A stretch of DNA of 33,111 nucleotides from an uncultured Bacilli bacterium. GTDB lineage: Bacteria; Bacillota_I; Bacilli_A; RF39; UBA660. The stretch covers positions 1-33,111 of the forward strand of contig CALVTC010000009.1 of the NCBI GenBank assembly GCA_944359885.1, written 5' to 3'. Position numbers and translations under genes: made by a program. Positions 24,129-32,327 of this stretch are shown piece by piece. The first letter of the stretch is position 1; each line of letters opens with the position of its first letter. The notes beneath the pieces are model-generated. The model did no database searches, was not told the origin of the DNA, and worked only from the letters and a program-made list of their open reading frames with translations.

Positions 24129-24222
24129 GGAATCATTCCCTTCTTTACTATTATTCGATTCTAGAAAAAAAATATGTATGAAAAATGACTTTTTAAAAGC
24201 AGTAGGAAAATAAAAAAAACTG

Positions 24223-24231
24223 TGATATAAT
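24223..24231 (+). promoter_or_regulatory. Extended -10 promoter of ywiB-argS
   Basis: TGATATAAT, 30 bases before the ywiB start codon. The 133-base divergent gap to the penicillin-binding protein holds no other clear element; the minus-strand promoter was not resolved. Confidence 0.55.
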
Positions 24232-24261
24232 CGAAACAAGAAATTGAAAGGGGATGAAAAA

Positions 24262-24615
24262 ATGCCAAAAATCAATATAAAAGTAACTTTGATAACACCA
24301 GATTTAATAGAAGAAAAAACTTATCCAGCACTTTTTCATTCCACTCAAAATCAAATTATCTATCAAGAGAAAGATAAAACCATAACAAAAGTAGATTTAG
24401 CACAAGCAAAACTCCGAAGGGAAAATGAAGAACTATGGATGGAATATTCATTTGATGAATCTATGCCAACAACAGGATATGTAAAGATAAAAAAACTGAA
24501 TCAAAAAGTATTATTAAATCTAAATACAAAAAAAATCATCAAAGAAAAAAAGAAATTTGAAATTAATTATCAAGTAGAAAATCAAGATTATAAATATACA
24601 TTAGAGGTGATATAA
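24262..24615 (+). CDS. DUF1934 family protein (YwiB-like)
   Basis: 117-aa beta-rich protein of unknown function, predicted calycin-like barrel. It is recognised by length, by the alternating strand pattern (TYPALFHSTQNQIIYQEKD, then MEYSFDESMPTTGYVKIKK, then FEINYQVENQDYKYTLEVI) and by its place directly before argS, as in Bacillus subtilis ywiB-argS. The ATG at 24262 follows an AAAGGGGATG site by about 5 bases. It ends exactly where argS begins. Confidence 0.8.
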   Translation: MPKINIKVTLITPDLIEEKTYPALFHSTQNQIIYQEKDKTITKVDLAQAKLRRENEELWMEYSFDESMPTTGYVKIKKLNQKVLLNLNTKKIIKEKKKFEINYQVENQDYKYTLEVI

Positions 24616-26364
24616 ATGAGTATAATAAAAGAATTGAATAACGATATTAAAAAAATCGTAAACCAAGCAGGTTATCAAGTAGAAAACTTGGTATTACAAC
24701 CATCAGGTAGAAGAGATCTAGGACAATTTCAATTAAATGATGCTATGGCATTAGCAAAAACTTATAAAACATCTCCTAGAGAGATTGCTGCAAATATTGT
24801 TCAAGAGTTAGAAAAAGATGGTAGATTCACAAATCTAAATATTGCAGGTCCAGGTTTTATTAATATTACTTTAACAGATCAATATTTAGGATCCTTATTA
24901 ACAAAAATTTATGAAGATATAAATACCAATATAGATAAAAGAGCAAAGAAAAAGATAGTTTTAGATTATGGTGGTGCAAATGTTGCCAAAGCACTTCACG
25001 TAGGACATTTAAGAAGTGCAAATATTGGAGAAGCTTTAAAAAGATTAGCGCGCCTGTTAGGTTATGAAGTAATAGGGGATGCTCATCTAGGGGACTATGG
25101 AAGACCACTAGGACTAGTAGTGTTAGAAATAAAAAAAAGGTATCCAGAATTAGTTTACTTTGATGAAAATTATACTGGTGATTTTAGTGAAGTAGTTCTA
25201 CCAGTAACGAACGCAGATCTAGAAGAAATTTATCCATATGCATCTAATAAATCAAAAGAAGATGAAGCATATTTAGAAGAAGCAAGAGATATTACGTTTA
25301 AAATCCAAAACCATGAAAGAGGATACTACGATTTATGGAAAAAGGTAGTAGAAATATCAAAACAAGACATTAAACAAGTATATGATATGTTAAATGTTCA
25401 TTTTGAATTATGGTTAGGAGAAAGTGATGCTTGTGATTATTTAGAAGAATTAACAAATATATTTAAAGAAAAGAATGTTCTAACCGAAAGTGAAGGAGCT
25501 TTAATTGTAGATGTAAAAGAAGATGATGATAAAGCACCAATGCCTCCTTTATTATTTAGAAGAAGTAATAAGACAATATCTTATGAAACAACTGATCTTG
25601 CTACCATATTACAAAGAAAACAAGAAATCAATCCAGATGAAATATGGTATTGTGTAGATGCAAGACAAGAACTACATTTTGAGCAAGTCTTCCGAGCAGC
25701 AAGAAAAGCTGAACTTGTATCCGATAATGTAAATTTAGAATTTATTGGGTTTGGTACCATGAATGGTTCCGATGGGAAACCATTTAAAACAAGAGATGGT
25801 GGAGTCATGAGCTTAAAAGGACTAATTGACTTAGTAGAAGAAGAAACAACAAAACGAATAAATCCAGAAACAGTAGAAGAATCAAAAAGAGAAGAAGTAG
25901 CAAAAACAGTAGCAATTGCTGCCTTAAAATATGCAGATCTTTTACCATTTCGTGGAACAGACTACATATTTGATCCAGAAAAATTCGCAGATTTAGAAGG
26001 AAAAACAGGACCATATCTTCTATATTCTACTATTCGTATGAAATCTCTATTAGAAAAAGGTAAGGAACTAAAAATAGGAGAAATAACAAAATTCAAGACA
26101 GAAACAGAAAAAGAAATTGCTCTAACAATATTAAGATTACCAAATGTTTTAGACAAAGCTTTAGACTCTAGAAGTTTAAATGATGTAACCGAATATTTAT
26201 ATAAACTTACTTCTTTATATAACACGTTTTATGCAGAAAATAAAATTCTAACAGCAGAAGATAAAGATCTTCAAAAATCTTGGTTAACTTTAACAAAAAT
26301 TGTCTATGATATAAATATGACTTTACTAGATGTTTTAGCAATCGAAGTTCCAGAAAAAATGTAA
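24616..26364 (+). CDS. argS: Arginyl-tRNA synthetase
   Basis: Class I synthetase, 582 aa. N-terminal tRNA-binding domain (about 1-100), then the catalytic core opening with DYGGANVAKALHVGHLRSAN, in which HVGH (128-131) is the HIGH motif. The KMSKS loop is degenerate (GGVMSLKGL), normal for ArgRS. The C-terminal DALR anticodon-binding domain starts around YLLYSTIRMKSLL. The ATG at 24616 directly follows the ywiB TAA, with GAGGTGAT in the ywiB end, so the two are co-translated. Confidence 0.98.
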   Translation: MSIIKELNNDIKKIVNQAGYQVENLVLQPSGRRDLGQFQLNDAMALAKTYKTSPREIAANIVQELEKDGRFTNLNIAGPGFINITLTDQYLGSLLTKIYEDINTNIDKRAKKKIVLDYGGANVAKALHVGHLRSANIGEALKRLARLLGYEVIGDAHLGDYGRPLGLVVLEIKKRYPELVYFDENYTGDFSEVVLPVTNADLEEIYPYASNKSKEDEAYLEEARDITFKIQNHERGYYDLWKKVVEISKQDIKQVYDMLNVHFELWLGESDACDYLEELTNIFKEKNVLTESEGALIVDVKEDDDKAPMPPLLFRRSNKTISYETTDLATILQRKQEINPDEIWYCVDARQELHFEQVFRAARKAELVSDNVNLEFIGFGTMNGSDGKPFKTRDGGVMSLKGLIDLVEEETTKRINPETVEESKREEVAKTVAIAALKYADLLPFRGTDYIFDPEKFADLEGKTGPYLLYSTIRMKSLLEKGKELKIGEITKFKTETEKEIALTILRLPNVLDKALDSRSLNDVTEYLYKLTSLYNTFYAENKILTAEDKDLQKSWLTLTKIVYDINMTLLDVLAIEVPEKM

Positions 26365-26372
26365 AAAAAGTG

Positions 26373-26401
26373 TTGCATGTATATTAGATATATGTTATAA
26401 G
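26373..26401 (+). promoter_or_regulatory. Probable rpoE promoter
   Basis: TTGCAT (26373-26378), 17-base spacer ending in TGT, TATAAG (26396-26401). A second TATAAT at 26451-26456 lies nearer the gene but lacks a -35. Between them TGGTAA (26407-26412) can pair with TTACCA (26418-26423), without a T-tract. Confidence 0.5.
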
Positions 26402-26479
26402 TTTATTGGTAATTTTTTTACCATAACAAATGTAAAATTTTAGCATATCATATAATGTTTTTAAATATAGGAGGGCATT

Positions 26480-26929
26480 ATGAGTCTTAGTAAAATGAAA
26501 AAAGAGGAATTAGAATTATTGTCTAATAAAGATATAACGAATTTAATCTTACAAGAAAGTAAGAAACCAATAAATACAGCAGATTTATTTAAAAAGATAA
26601 TTGAATTATTAGAATTGCCTGCTAGTACTTTTGAAACTAAAATAGGAGATTATTACACATTATTATCAACAGATAAACGTTTCATTCTTTTAGAAGATGG
26701 TACCTGGGACCTAAAAAGTCGTCATACTTCTGATAAAATAGCGAAAATAACAGAAGAAGAGGATGACGAGGACGATGATAATGATGACGAGGATCAAGAA
26801 AAAGAAGAGTTAGAAGAAATTGAAGAAGATAACTATGATGATACAGATGAAGAATATGATGAAGATGCAACAGAAGAATTAAAAGACTTAGTAGTAATAG
26901 ATGAAGATGAATTAGAACTAGAGCAATAA
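26480..26929 (+). CDS. rpoE: DNA-directed RNA polymerase delta subunit
   Basis: Gram-positive-specific subunit that helps recycle RNA polymerase and release nucleic acids. It is 149 aa. The N-terminal HARE-HTH domain (about 1-85) includes the pattern DLFKKIIELLELP, YYTLLSTDKRFILLEDGTWDL. The remaining part is an intrinsically disordered, highly acidic Asp/Glu tail, the hallmark of delta. An AGGAGGGC site precedes the ATG. The argS-rpoE order is conserved; pyrG, its usual next neighbour in Bacillus, is absent here. Confidence 0.95.
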   Translation: MSLSKMKKEELELLSNKDITNLILQESKKPINTADLFKKIIELLELPASTFETKIGDYYTLLSTDKRFILLEDGTWDLKSRHTSDKIAKITEEEDDEDDDNDDEDQEKEELEEIEEDNYDDTDEEYDEDATEELKDLVVIDEDELELEQ

Positions 26930-26945
26930 TCTAGTTCTTTTCTTA
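26914..26945 (+). terminator. Intrinsic terminator of rpoE, containing its stop codon
   Basis: AGAACTAGA (26914-26922) and TCTAGTTCT (26930-26938) are a perfect 9-bp stem; the 7-base loop holds the TAA stop at 26927-26929. A T-rich tail follows. Confidence 0.88.
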
Positions 26946-26954
26946 AGAAAATTA

Positions 26955-26963
26955 TGATATAAT
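26955..26963 (+). promoter_or_regulatory. Extended -10 promoter of prfA-prmC
   Basis: TGATATAAT, 30 bases before the prfA start codon and 10 bases after the rpoE terminator tail. The -35 is weak. Confidence 0.55.
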
Positions 26964-26993
26964 ACGAGTGATTACCAAGAAAGGGTGAAAAAA

Positions 26994-28058
26994 ATGATAG
27001 AAAGATTAGAAGCAACTTTGGAAAAGTATAATCATCTCCAAGAAGAATTAACAAAACCAGAAGTATTAAGCGATATTAAAAAAACAAGAGAATATTCCAA
27101 AGAAATAGCATCATTAGAAGACGTTGTTACATGTTATAAGAAATACAAAAAGGTATTGGCAGAAATAGAAAGTACAAAAGAAATGACAAAAGATCCAGAA
27201 TTAGGAGATATGGCAAAAGAAGAATTAAAATCTTTAGAAGAAAAAAAGGAAACATTAGATAAAGAACTAGAAGTATTATTAATTCCAAAAGATCCAAATG
27301 ATGGAAAAAACGTTGTCATGGAAATTCGTGGGGCTGCTGGAGGAGACGAAGCAAATATCTTTGCTGGAGACTTATTTAGAATGTATACCAGGTATGCAGA
27401 AAAAAAAGGATTCACTTATCAAGTATATAACTCAGTAGAAGGTACAGCAGGAGGATATAGTCAAATAGAATTTATCGTAAAAGGTGCCAATGCCTATTCT
27501 TTATTAAAATATGAAAGTGGTTCTCATAGAGTACAACGTGTTCCAGTAACAGAAGCAAATGGTAGACTACAAACATCTACTGCGACAGTTTTAGTAATGC
27601 CAGAAGCAGATGAAGATATCGAAATAGAAATTAATCCAAATGATTTAAGGATAGATATTTATCGATCAAGTGGATGCGGTGGACAAGGAGTAAATACAAC
27701 AGACTCTGCAGTAAGAATTACCCATCTACCAACCAATACAGTAGTTACTTGCCAAAACGAGCGTAGTCAAATTCAAAACAAGGAACAAGCAATGAAAGTA
27801 TTAAAAACCAGACTTTATGAAATGCAATTACGTGAGCAACAAGAAGCAGCAGGTGCAGAAAGAAGAAGTAAAATTGGTACTGGAGACCGTGCAGAAAAGA
27901 TAAGAACCTACAATTATCCACAAAACAGAGTAACTGATCACAGAATTGGATTTACGACAAAAAACTTAGATAGAGTAATGGACGGAGACTTGGATGACAT
28001 TATTAACGCTCTAATTCAAGAAGATCAAAAGCGAAAATTACAAGGAAATGAAGAGTAA
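26994..28058 (+). CDS. prfA: Peptide chain release factor 1
   Basis: Reads UAA and UAG and triggers peptide release. It is 354 aa. The codon-recognition PxT motif appears as PVT in RVPVTEANGRLQTSTA, the form of RF1 rather than RF2 (SPF). The GGQ catalytic motif is at residues 229-231 in SGCGGQGVNTTDSAVR. The ATG at 26994 follows AAGGGTG by 6 bases; an in-frame GTG at 26985 is part of that site. It precedes prmC, whose product methylates the GGQ glutamine. All 35 genes here use stops that RF1 reads. Confidence 0.98.
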   Translation: MIERLEATLEKYNHLQEELTKPEVLSDIKKTREYSKEIASLEDVVTCYKKYKKVLAEIESTKEMTKDPELGDMAKEELKSLEEKKETLDKELEVLLIPKDPNDGKNVVMEIRGAAGGDEANIFAGDLFRMYTRYAEKKGFTYQVYNSVEGTAGGYSQIEFIVKGANAYSLLKYESGSHRVQRVPVTEANGRLQTSTATVLVMPEADEDIEIEINPNDLRIDIYRSSGCGGQGVNTTDSAVRITHLPTNTVVTCQNERSQIQNKEQAMKVLKTRLYEMQLREQQEAAGAERRSKIGTGDRAEKIRTYNYPQNRVTDHRIGFTTKNLDRVMDGDLDDIINALIQEDQKRKLQGNEE

Positions 28059-28097
28059 AATATATAACTAAAAATAGTGTAAATATAAGGATACAAA

Positions 28098-28928
28098 ATG
28101 AAAGTAGAAGATTTAATAGTATACTGTAAAAATTATACTCATTCAGATCACGCCAAAATATTATTGGCAGAATTGTTAAATTTAAATCCACTAGAACTCT
28201 TAAATCATCTAGACGAAGAAGTACCAAATGAAAAAGTAGAAATTTTAAAAAAAGAGATACAAGCTTTAAAAGAAAACAAACCATTACAATATATTTTAGG
28301 ACATGTCAATTTCTACGGAAATGAATTCTACGTGGATAATAGAGTGCTAATACCCAGATTTGAAACAGAAGAACTTGTGGAAAATACAATAAAATATGCA
28401 AAAGAGTTTTTCACAGAACCTGTGGATATTATAGATTTAGGATGTGGAAGTGGAGTAATTGGTCTTACATTAGAGAAAAAATTATCCACAAATTCTGTGG
28501 ATTTAATAGATATCAGTAAAGATGCTCTAGAAGTTGCTAAAAAAAACTGTGTAAAACTATCATCGAAAGCAAAATTAATAGAAAGTGACATGTTTGAAGC
28601 AGTGGATAAAAAATATGATATTATTATCAGCAATCCACCATATATCAAAACAAACGAGGAAATAGAAATCATTGTGAAACAAAACGAACCAAATCTTGCT
28701 TTGTATGCTGGAGAAGATGGTCTAGACTGTTATAAAAAAATTTTGCAAAACATAGAACCACATTTAAAAGAAAAAAGTCTCACTGCCTTTGAAATTGGTG
28801 CAAGTCAAGCAGAAGATATAAAGAAATTAGTAAATCAATATTTACCAAATACAAAACTAGAAATAAAAAAAGATTTATCTGGAAGAGATAGAATGGTTTT
28901 TATTTTTTATGGAATTGAAAAAAGTTAA
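28098..28928 (+). CDS. prmC: Release factor glutamine N5-methyltransferase PrmC
   Basis: Methylates the glutamine of the GGQ motif in release factors. It is 276 aa. The N-terminal helical domain ends with KPLQYILGHVNFYGNEFYVD, and the Rossmann methyltransferase follows with DLGCGSGVIGL (SAM-binding) and NPPY at 179-182, which binds the glutamine. Ribosome-binding site AAGGAT. It follows prfA by 39 bases. The central third of the gene has an unusual run of TTATCCACA-like sites (see the feature at 28331-28609). Confidence 0.96.
   Translation: MKVEDLIVYCKNYTHSDHAKILLAELLNLNPLELLNHLDEEVPNEKVEILKKEIQALKENKPLQYILGHVNFYGNEFYVDNRVLIPRFETEELVENTIKYAKEFFTEPVDIIDLGCGSGVIGLTLEKKLSTNSVDLIDISKDALEVAKKNCVKLSSKAKLIESDMFEAVDKKYDIIISNPPYIKTNEEIEIIVKQNEPNLALYAGEDGLDCYKKILQNIEPHLKEKSLTAFEIGASQAEDIKKLVNQYLPNTKLEIKKDLSGRDRMVFIFYGIEKS
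28331..28609. promoter_or_regulatory. Cluster of DnaA-box-like sites inside prmC
   Basis: One perfect DnaA box TTATCCACA (28482-28490) and five near matches: TTATCCACG (28331-28339, minus), TTTTCCACA (28376-28384, minus), ATATCCACA (28421-28429, minus), AAATCCACA (28496-28504, minus) and TTATCCACT (28601-28609, minus). The perfect box and the one at 28496 form an inverted repeat ATCCACA-aattc-TGTGGAT. All lie in codons (for example GTG GAT for Val-Asp), so chance or codon constraint is possible. Confidence 0.3.
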
Positions 28929-28985
28929 ATTTTTTGAATAAAGAAAAAAAGTTTCTCTCACTATATAGTTGAAAGGAAGAGAGAA

Positions 28986-29504
28986 ATGAAGAAACTAGTC
29001 ATCGTTTTAGCAATCATCACTACTTTATTAGTAATAAACAAGGAAGAAAAAATTGTAATTCCGAAAGAAGCAATTCGTTTCAGAGTTATCGCTAATAGCG
29101 ACCAAGCACAAGATCAAGTATTAAAAAGGAAAGTAGTAAACAATTTAAATGAAGAAATTAGAAAAGTAACCACGTTAGATACTTCCTTAGCAAATTCTAG
29201 AGAAAATATAAAAAAAGAAATACCCTCTTTTTCTAAAATAGTATCAGAAACCCTAGAAAAAAATCAAAGTAATCAAACATTTACTATCGATTATGGAATG
29301 AATTACTTTCCAGAAAAAGAATATAAAGGCATAGTTTATGAAGAAGGAGAATACGAATCTCTTGTTATTACACTTGGTAATGGCCTAGGAGAGAACTTCT
29401 GGTGTGTTCTATTTCCACCACTATGTTTATTAGATACAGAGGAAGAAGTAGAGGATGTAGAATATACATCTTTTGTAAAAGAACTAATTGAGAAGTATTT
29501 TTAG
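28986..29504 (+). CDS. spoIIR: Stage II sporulation protein R
   Basis: Forespore-made secreted signal that activates the SpoIIGA protease to process pro-sigma-E in the mother cell. The 172-aa protein has an N-terminal hydrophobic export segment (about 3-17), the IRFRVIANSDQAQDQVLKRKV block, and the diagnostic ENFWCVLFPPLCLLD near residues 136-150. AAGGAAGAG precedes the ATG. SpoIIR is not known outside endospore-forming lineages and their descendants, so it places the organism in that group. A sigma-F promoter was looked for and not recognised. It follows prmC as in Bacillus. Stop is TAG. Confidence 0.93.
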   Translation: MKKLVIVLAIITTLLVINKEEKIVIPKEAIRFRVIANSDQAQDQVLKRKVVNNLNEEIRKVTTLDTSLANSRENIKKEIPSFSKIVSETLEKNQSNQTFTIDYGMNYFPEKEYKGIVYEEGEYESLVITLGNGLGENFWCVLFPPLCLLDTEEEVEDVEYTSFVKELIEKYF

Positions 29505-29520
29505 ATGATAAGAGAAATAG

Positions 29521-29565
29521 AATATATAAGGTGATACTATGAACAACATCCTTATATATTTTTTT
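29521..29565 (+). terminator. Terminator-like hairpin spanning the mntP ribosome-binding site and start
   Basis: AATATATAAGG (29521-29531) and CCTTATATATT (29550-29560) are a perfect 11-base inverted repeat with an 18-base loop, followed by seven T (29559-29565). The left arm holds the AAGG of the mntP ribosome-binding site, the loop holds the start codon at 29539-29541, and the right arm plus T run are codons 5-9 of mntP. It may end spoIIR transcripts, attenuate mntP, or both. Confidence 0.6.
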
Positions 29566-30072
29566 ATGGCTATAGGTCTTAGCATGGATGCCTTCTCTTT
29601 AGCTCTAGCTTATGGTACGACAGAAATATCGTTCAATAAAAAAGTGCTTCTAAGTATAACAGTCGGTATTTTTCATTTTATCATGCCTAAATTAGGTGCC
29701 TATCTTGGAACAGAGTTATTATTAGAATACATTGCCAAAGCAAACTATTTAGTAGGAATTATTTTTTTTATTCTAGCAGTAGAGATGTTTGTCTCAAGAA
29801 AAGATGATAAAACAGGCTCTATTACAAATATTATTTCTATTATCATTTTTGCTTTTACAGTAAGTATAGATAGTTTTTCAGTAGGAATTGCCTTGTCTCT
29901 AACTACTAGGGATATAACAACAGCATCCTTTATCTTTGCAATAACAAGTTTTGCATTTACTTTTTTAGGAATTCATCTTGGCAATAAAATAGCAGAAAAA
30001 TTTGAAAGCAAAGCATCCTATATTGGGATGTTCATCTTATTATTTTTAGGTATAAAATATTTATTCTTTTAA
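29539..30072 (+). CDS. mntP: MntP/YtaF-type manganese efflux pump
   Basis: Small inner-membrane exporter of 177 aa with six predicted helices. The two repeat motifs GLSMDAFSLALAYG (about residues 13-26) and VSIDSFSVGIALSL (about 108-121) carry the paired Asp residues of the family. AAGGTGAT lies 5 bases before the ATG. An in-frame ATG at 29566 would remove most of the first helix and is less likely. Manganese efflux is the characterised role of MntP; other family members may move other ions. A manganese riboswitch (yybP-ykoY type) is not present in the 34-base gap to spoIIR, but a hairpin covers the start. Confidence 0.9.
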   Translation: MNNILIYFFMAIGLSMDAFSLALAYGTTEISFNKKVLLSITVGIFHFIMPKLGAYLGTELLLEYIAKANYLVGIIFFILAVEMFVSRKDDKTGSITNIISIIIFAFTVSIDSFSVGIALSLTTRDITTASFIFAITSFAFTFLGIHLGNKIAEKFESKASYIGMFILLFLGIKYLFF

Positions 30073-30111
30073 AATCAAAAATTCTAAATCTGATATAAGG
30101 ATTTTTTTCTT

Positions 30112-30140
30112 TTGACAAAGAAAGTAATATTGCTTATGAT
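30112..30140 (+). promoter_or_regulatory. Promoter of fba
   Basis: TTGACA (30112-30117), 17-base spacer, TATGAT (30135-30140). The perfect -35 follows a T-rich stretch at 30101-30111 that may be the tail of a weak mntP terminator (AAATC with GATTT). Confidence 0.8.
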
Positions 30141-30162
30141 ATATATGAAAGGGTGGCATAAA

Positions 30163-31008
30163 ATGTTAGTAAATTTTAAAGAAATGTTAATGAAAGCAAA
30201 AAAAGAAAATTATGCAGTTCCTCATTTAAATATTAACAATTTGGAATGGACAAAATATATATTAGAAAAGTGTAATGAATTAAATATACCAATTATCTTA
30301 GGAGTAAGTGAAGGTGCCGCAAAATATATGGGAGGCTTTCATGCAATTTTCGGTATGGTAAATGGATTGATAGAAGACTTAAATATAACGATACCAGTAT
30401 GCTTACACGTTGATCATGGGAGTAGTAAAGAAACTTGTATGAAAGCAATCGATGCTGGATTTACTTCGGTTATGATTGATGCTTCTAGATATGCCTTAGA
30501 AGAAAATATAAAAATAACAAAAGAGGTTGTAGATTATGCCCATGCTCGTGGAGTAAGTGTAGAAGCAGAAGTAGGACATATTGGTGGAGCAGAAGATAAT
30601 ATAATTTCAACAATTACAAATGCTACTTTAGAGGATTGTTTAACATTATACGAAAATACAAAAATAGATGCCTTAGCACCAGCTTTAGGAAGTGTTCATG
30701 GATTTTACAAGGGAGAACCAAATCTAGATTTTGAAACAATGAAAAAAATTAGTGATAGCTTACCTATTCCCTTGGTATTACACGGAGGAACCGGTATTCC
30801 AGATGATAAAATAAAAAAAGCAATTTCTTGTGGAATATGTAAAATTAATATCAATACAGAACTTCAATCAGTATGGAGCAAGGCCGTGAGAGATTATTTA
30901 TCTGAAAATAAAACTGTATATGACCCAAGAAAAATTATTGGTAGCGGGGAAGCAGCTATGAAAAATAGAATTGAGGAAATAGTCACTCTATTTGGGACAA
31001 AACGATAA
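30163..31008 (+). CDS. fba: Class II fructose-1,6-bisphosphate aldolase (or tagatose-bisphosphate aldolase)
   Basis: Zinc-dependent glycolytic aldolase, 281 aa from the ATG at 30163. That start has a GAAAGGGTGG site; a longer in-frame TTG at 30112 is the promoter -35 and is rejected. Catalytic and metal residues visible are Asp84 and His85 in HVDHGS, the EVGHIGGAED loop, His in SVHGFYKG, and His in PLVLHGGTGIP, with NINTEL near the end. FbaA and GatY/KbaY share these motifs, so the tagatose enzyme cannot be excluded. No tagatose genes are near, and proximity to murA matches the fbaA-murA neighbourhood of Bacillus, so fructose-bisphosphate aldolase is preferred. Confidence 0.92.
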   Translation: MLVNFKEMLMKAKKENYAVPHLNINNLEWTKYILEKCNELNIPIILGVSEGAAKYMGGFHAIFGMVNGLIEDLNITIPVCLHVDHGSSKETCMKAIDAGFTSVMIDASRYALEENIKITKEVVDYAHARGVSVEAEVGHIGGAEDNIISTITNATLEDCLTLYENTKIDALAPALGSVHGFYKGEPNLDFETMKKISDSLPIPLVLHGGTGIPDDKIKKAISCGICKININTELQSVWSKAVRDYLSENKTVYDPRKIIGSGEAAMKNRIEEIVTLFGTKR

Positions 31009-31038
31009 AATATAGTAGAGCTGTTAGGAGGTAAAAAG

Positions 31039-32292
31039 ATGAAGATAATGGAAATAGAAGGAAACCGTGAGTTAAGCGGAACAATAAGAATTAGCGGTGC
31101 AAAAAATGCAACGGTTGCATTAATACCAGCAGCTATTTTAACAGATGAAGAAGCAACAATTTGTAATGTGCCAGAGATAACAGATACAGATGCTCTATGT
31201 GATATTTTAAATGAATTAAACGTAGAGGTAAAAAGGGCCAGTGAAAGTATTATTATCAATCCTAAAAATATGATAAATGTAGAAATTGCTGAAAAATTTT
31301 CTAAAAAACTACGAGCATCATATTATTTCATGGGAGCACTACTAGGAAAATATAAAAGAGCTGTTATGTATTTCCCAGGAGGATGTTCTATTGGTGCTAG
31401 ACCGATTGATCTACATTTAAAAGGTTTTGAAGCACTAGGAGCAACAGTTACCAATGAAAAAAATAAATATATTGTAGAAGCAGAAGAACTACACGGTGCC
31501 AATATTTATTTAGATATTGCCTCTGTAGGAGCAACTATCAACATTATGTTAGCAGCAGTAAAAGCAAAAGGAACTACAATAATTGATAATGCCGCAAAGG
31601 AACCTGAGATAGTAAATGTTGCTACTTTCTTAAATAATATGGGAGCAAAAATAACAGGAGCAGGAACATCTACAATTAGAATAGAAGGGGTAAACCATTT
31701 ACATAAATGTTTCCATGAAGTAATACCAGACAGGATTGAAGCTGGAACTTATATCGTTATTGGAGCACTATGTGGAAAAAATCTAAAAATAGATAATATT
31801 ATTCCTGAACATGTGGATTCCTTATTATCTAAATTAGAAGAAATTGGTACAGAATTACAAATTGGTACAGATTATGTTATCATATCTAAATCAAATAATT
31901 ATAAACCAACCAATATAAAAACAGCAGTATATCCAGGATTTCCAACAGACTTACAACAACCATTCACAGTTTTATTAACACAATGTAACGGAAAATCAAA
32001 AGTGACAGAGACAATCTTTGAAAATCGCTTTATGCATATTCCATATTTAAAAGACTTAGGATCGGACGTTACTGTAAAAAATCAAACGGCAACAATTATA
32101 GGACCAACAAAATTAACAGGAACATCAGTAGTTGCTACAGACTTAAGGGCAGGAGCAGCAATGGTAGCAGCAGGACTACTAGCAGAAGGAAAAACTACGA
32201 TTACCAATGCAGAACACATTTTAAGAGGATATGAACAAATTGTAGAAAAACTAACGAATGTAGGTGCTAAAATAAATATAAAAGAAATATAA
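31039..32292 (+). CDS. murA: UDP-N-acetylglucosamine 1-carboxyvinyltransferase
   Basis: First committed step of peptidoglycan precursor synthesis: transfers enolpyruvate from PEP to UDP-GlcNAc. It is 417 aa. SGAKNA gives Lys22 and Asn23, and the active-site Cys116 lies in FPGGCSIGARP, so the fosfomycin target cysteine is kept. The DLRAGAA segment near the C-terminus is also typical. An AGGAGGT site lies 7 bases before the ATG; the alternative ATG at 31048 is too far. Its stop codon is inside the stem of a terminator. Confidence 0.97.
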   Translation: MKIMEIEGNRELSGTIRISGAKNATVALIPAAILTDEEATICNVPEITDTDALCDILNELNVEVKRASESIIINPKNMINVEIAEKFSKKLRASYYFMGALLGKYKRAVMYFPGGCSIGARPIDLHLKGFEALGATVTNEKNKYIVEAEELHGANIYLDIASVGATINIMLAAVKAKGTTIIDNAAKEPEIVNVATFLNNMGAKITGAGTSTIRIEGVNHLHKCFHEVIPDRIEAGTYIVIGALCGKNLKIDNIIPEHVDSLLSKLEEIGTELQIGTDYVIISKSNNYKPTNIKTAVYPGFPTDLQQPFTVLLTQCNGKSKVTETIFENRFMHIPYLKDLGSDVTVKNQTATIIGPTKLTGTSVVATDLRAGAAMVAAGLLAEGKTTITNAEHILRGYEQIVEKLTNVGAKINIKEI

Positions 32293-32316
32293 TGGAATAG
32301 TTATATTTCTTTTTTT
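32280..32316 (+). terminator. Strong terminator of murA, 11 bases before the next start codon
   Basis: AAAAGAAATATAA (32280-32292) and TTATATTTCTTTT (32301-32313) are a perfect 13-bp stem with an 8-base loop, followed by T to 32316. The left arm ends with the murA TAA. The ribosome-binding site of the next gene begins right after the T run. Confidence 0.88.
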
Positions 32317-32327
32317 ATGGAGGACTT

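Noticed and set aside
24129..24275. Longer N-terminus of the penicillin-binding protein
   Set aside because: The extension is Phe-rich translated spacer that overlaps the divergent ywiB start; the ATG at 24128 has a ribosome-binding site and gives a normal MRFFRK-membrane-helix start.
26407..26423. TGGTAA/TTACCA hairpin as an argS terminator
   Set aside because: The T run is in the loop, not after the stem, and the stem is only 6 bp.
26682..27054. Minus-strand open frames opposite the rpoE acidic tail
   Set aside because: They are antisense shadows of the Asp/Glu codons (His/Leu/Ser-rich), with no ribosome-binding sites.
30112..30162. Longer N-terminus of the aldolase from a TTG
   Set aside because: The TTG is the first half of the TTGACA -35 box, and class II aldolases start with the LVNFKEML segment.
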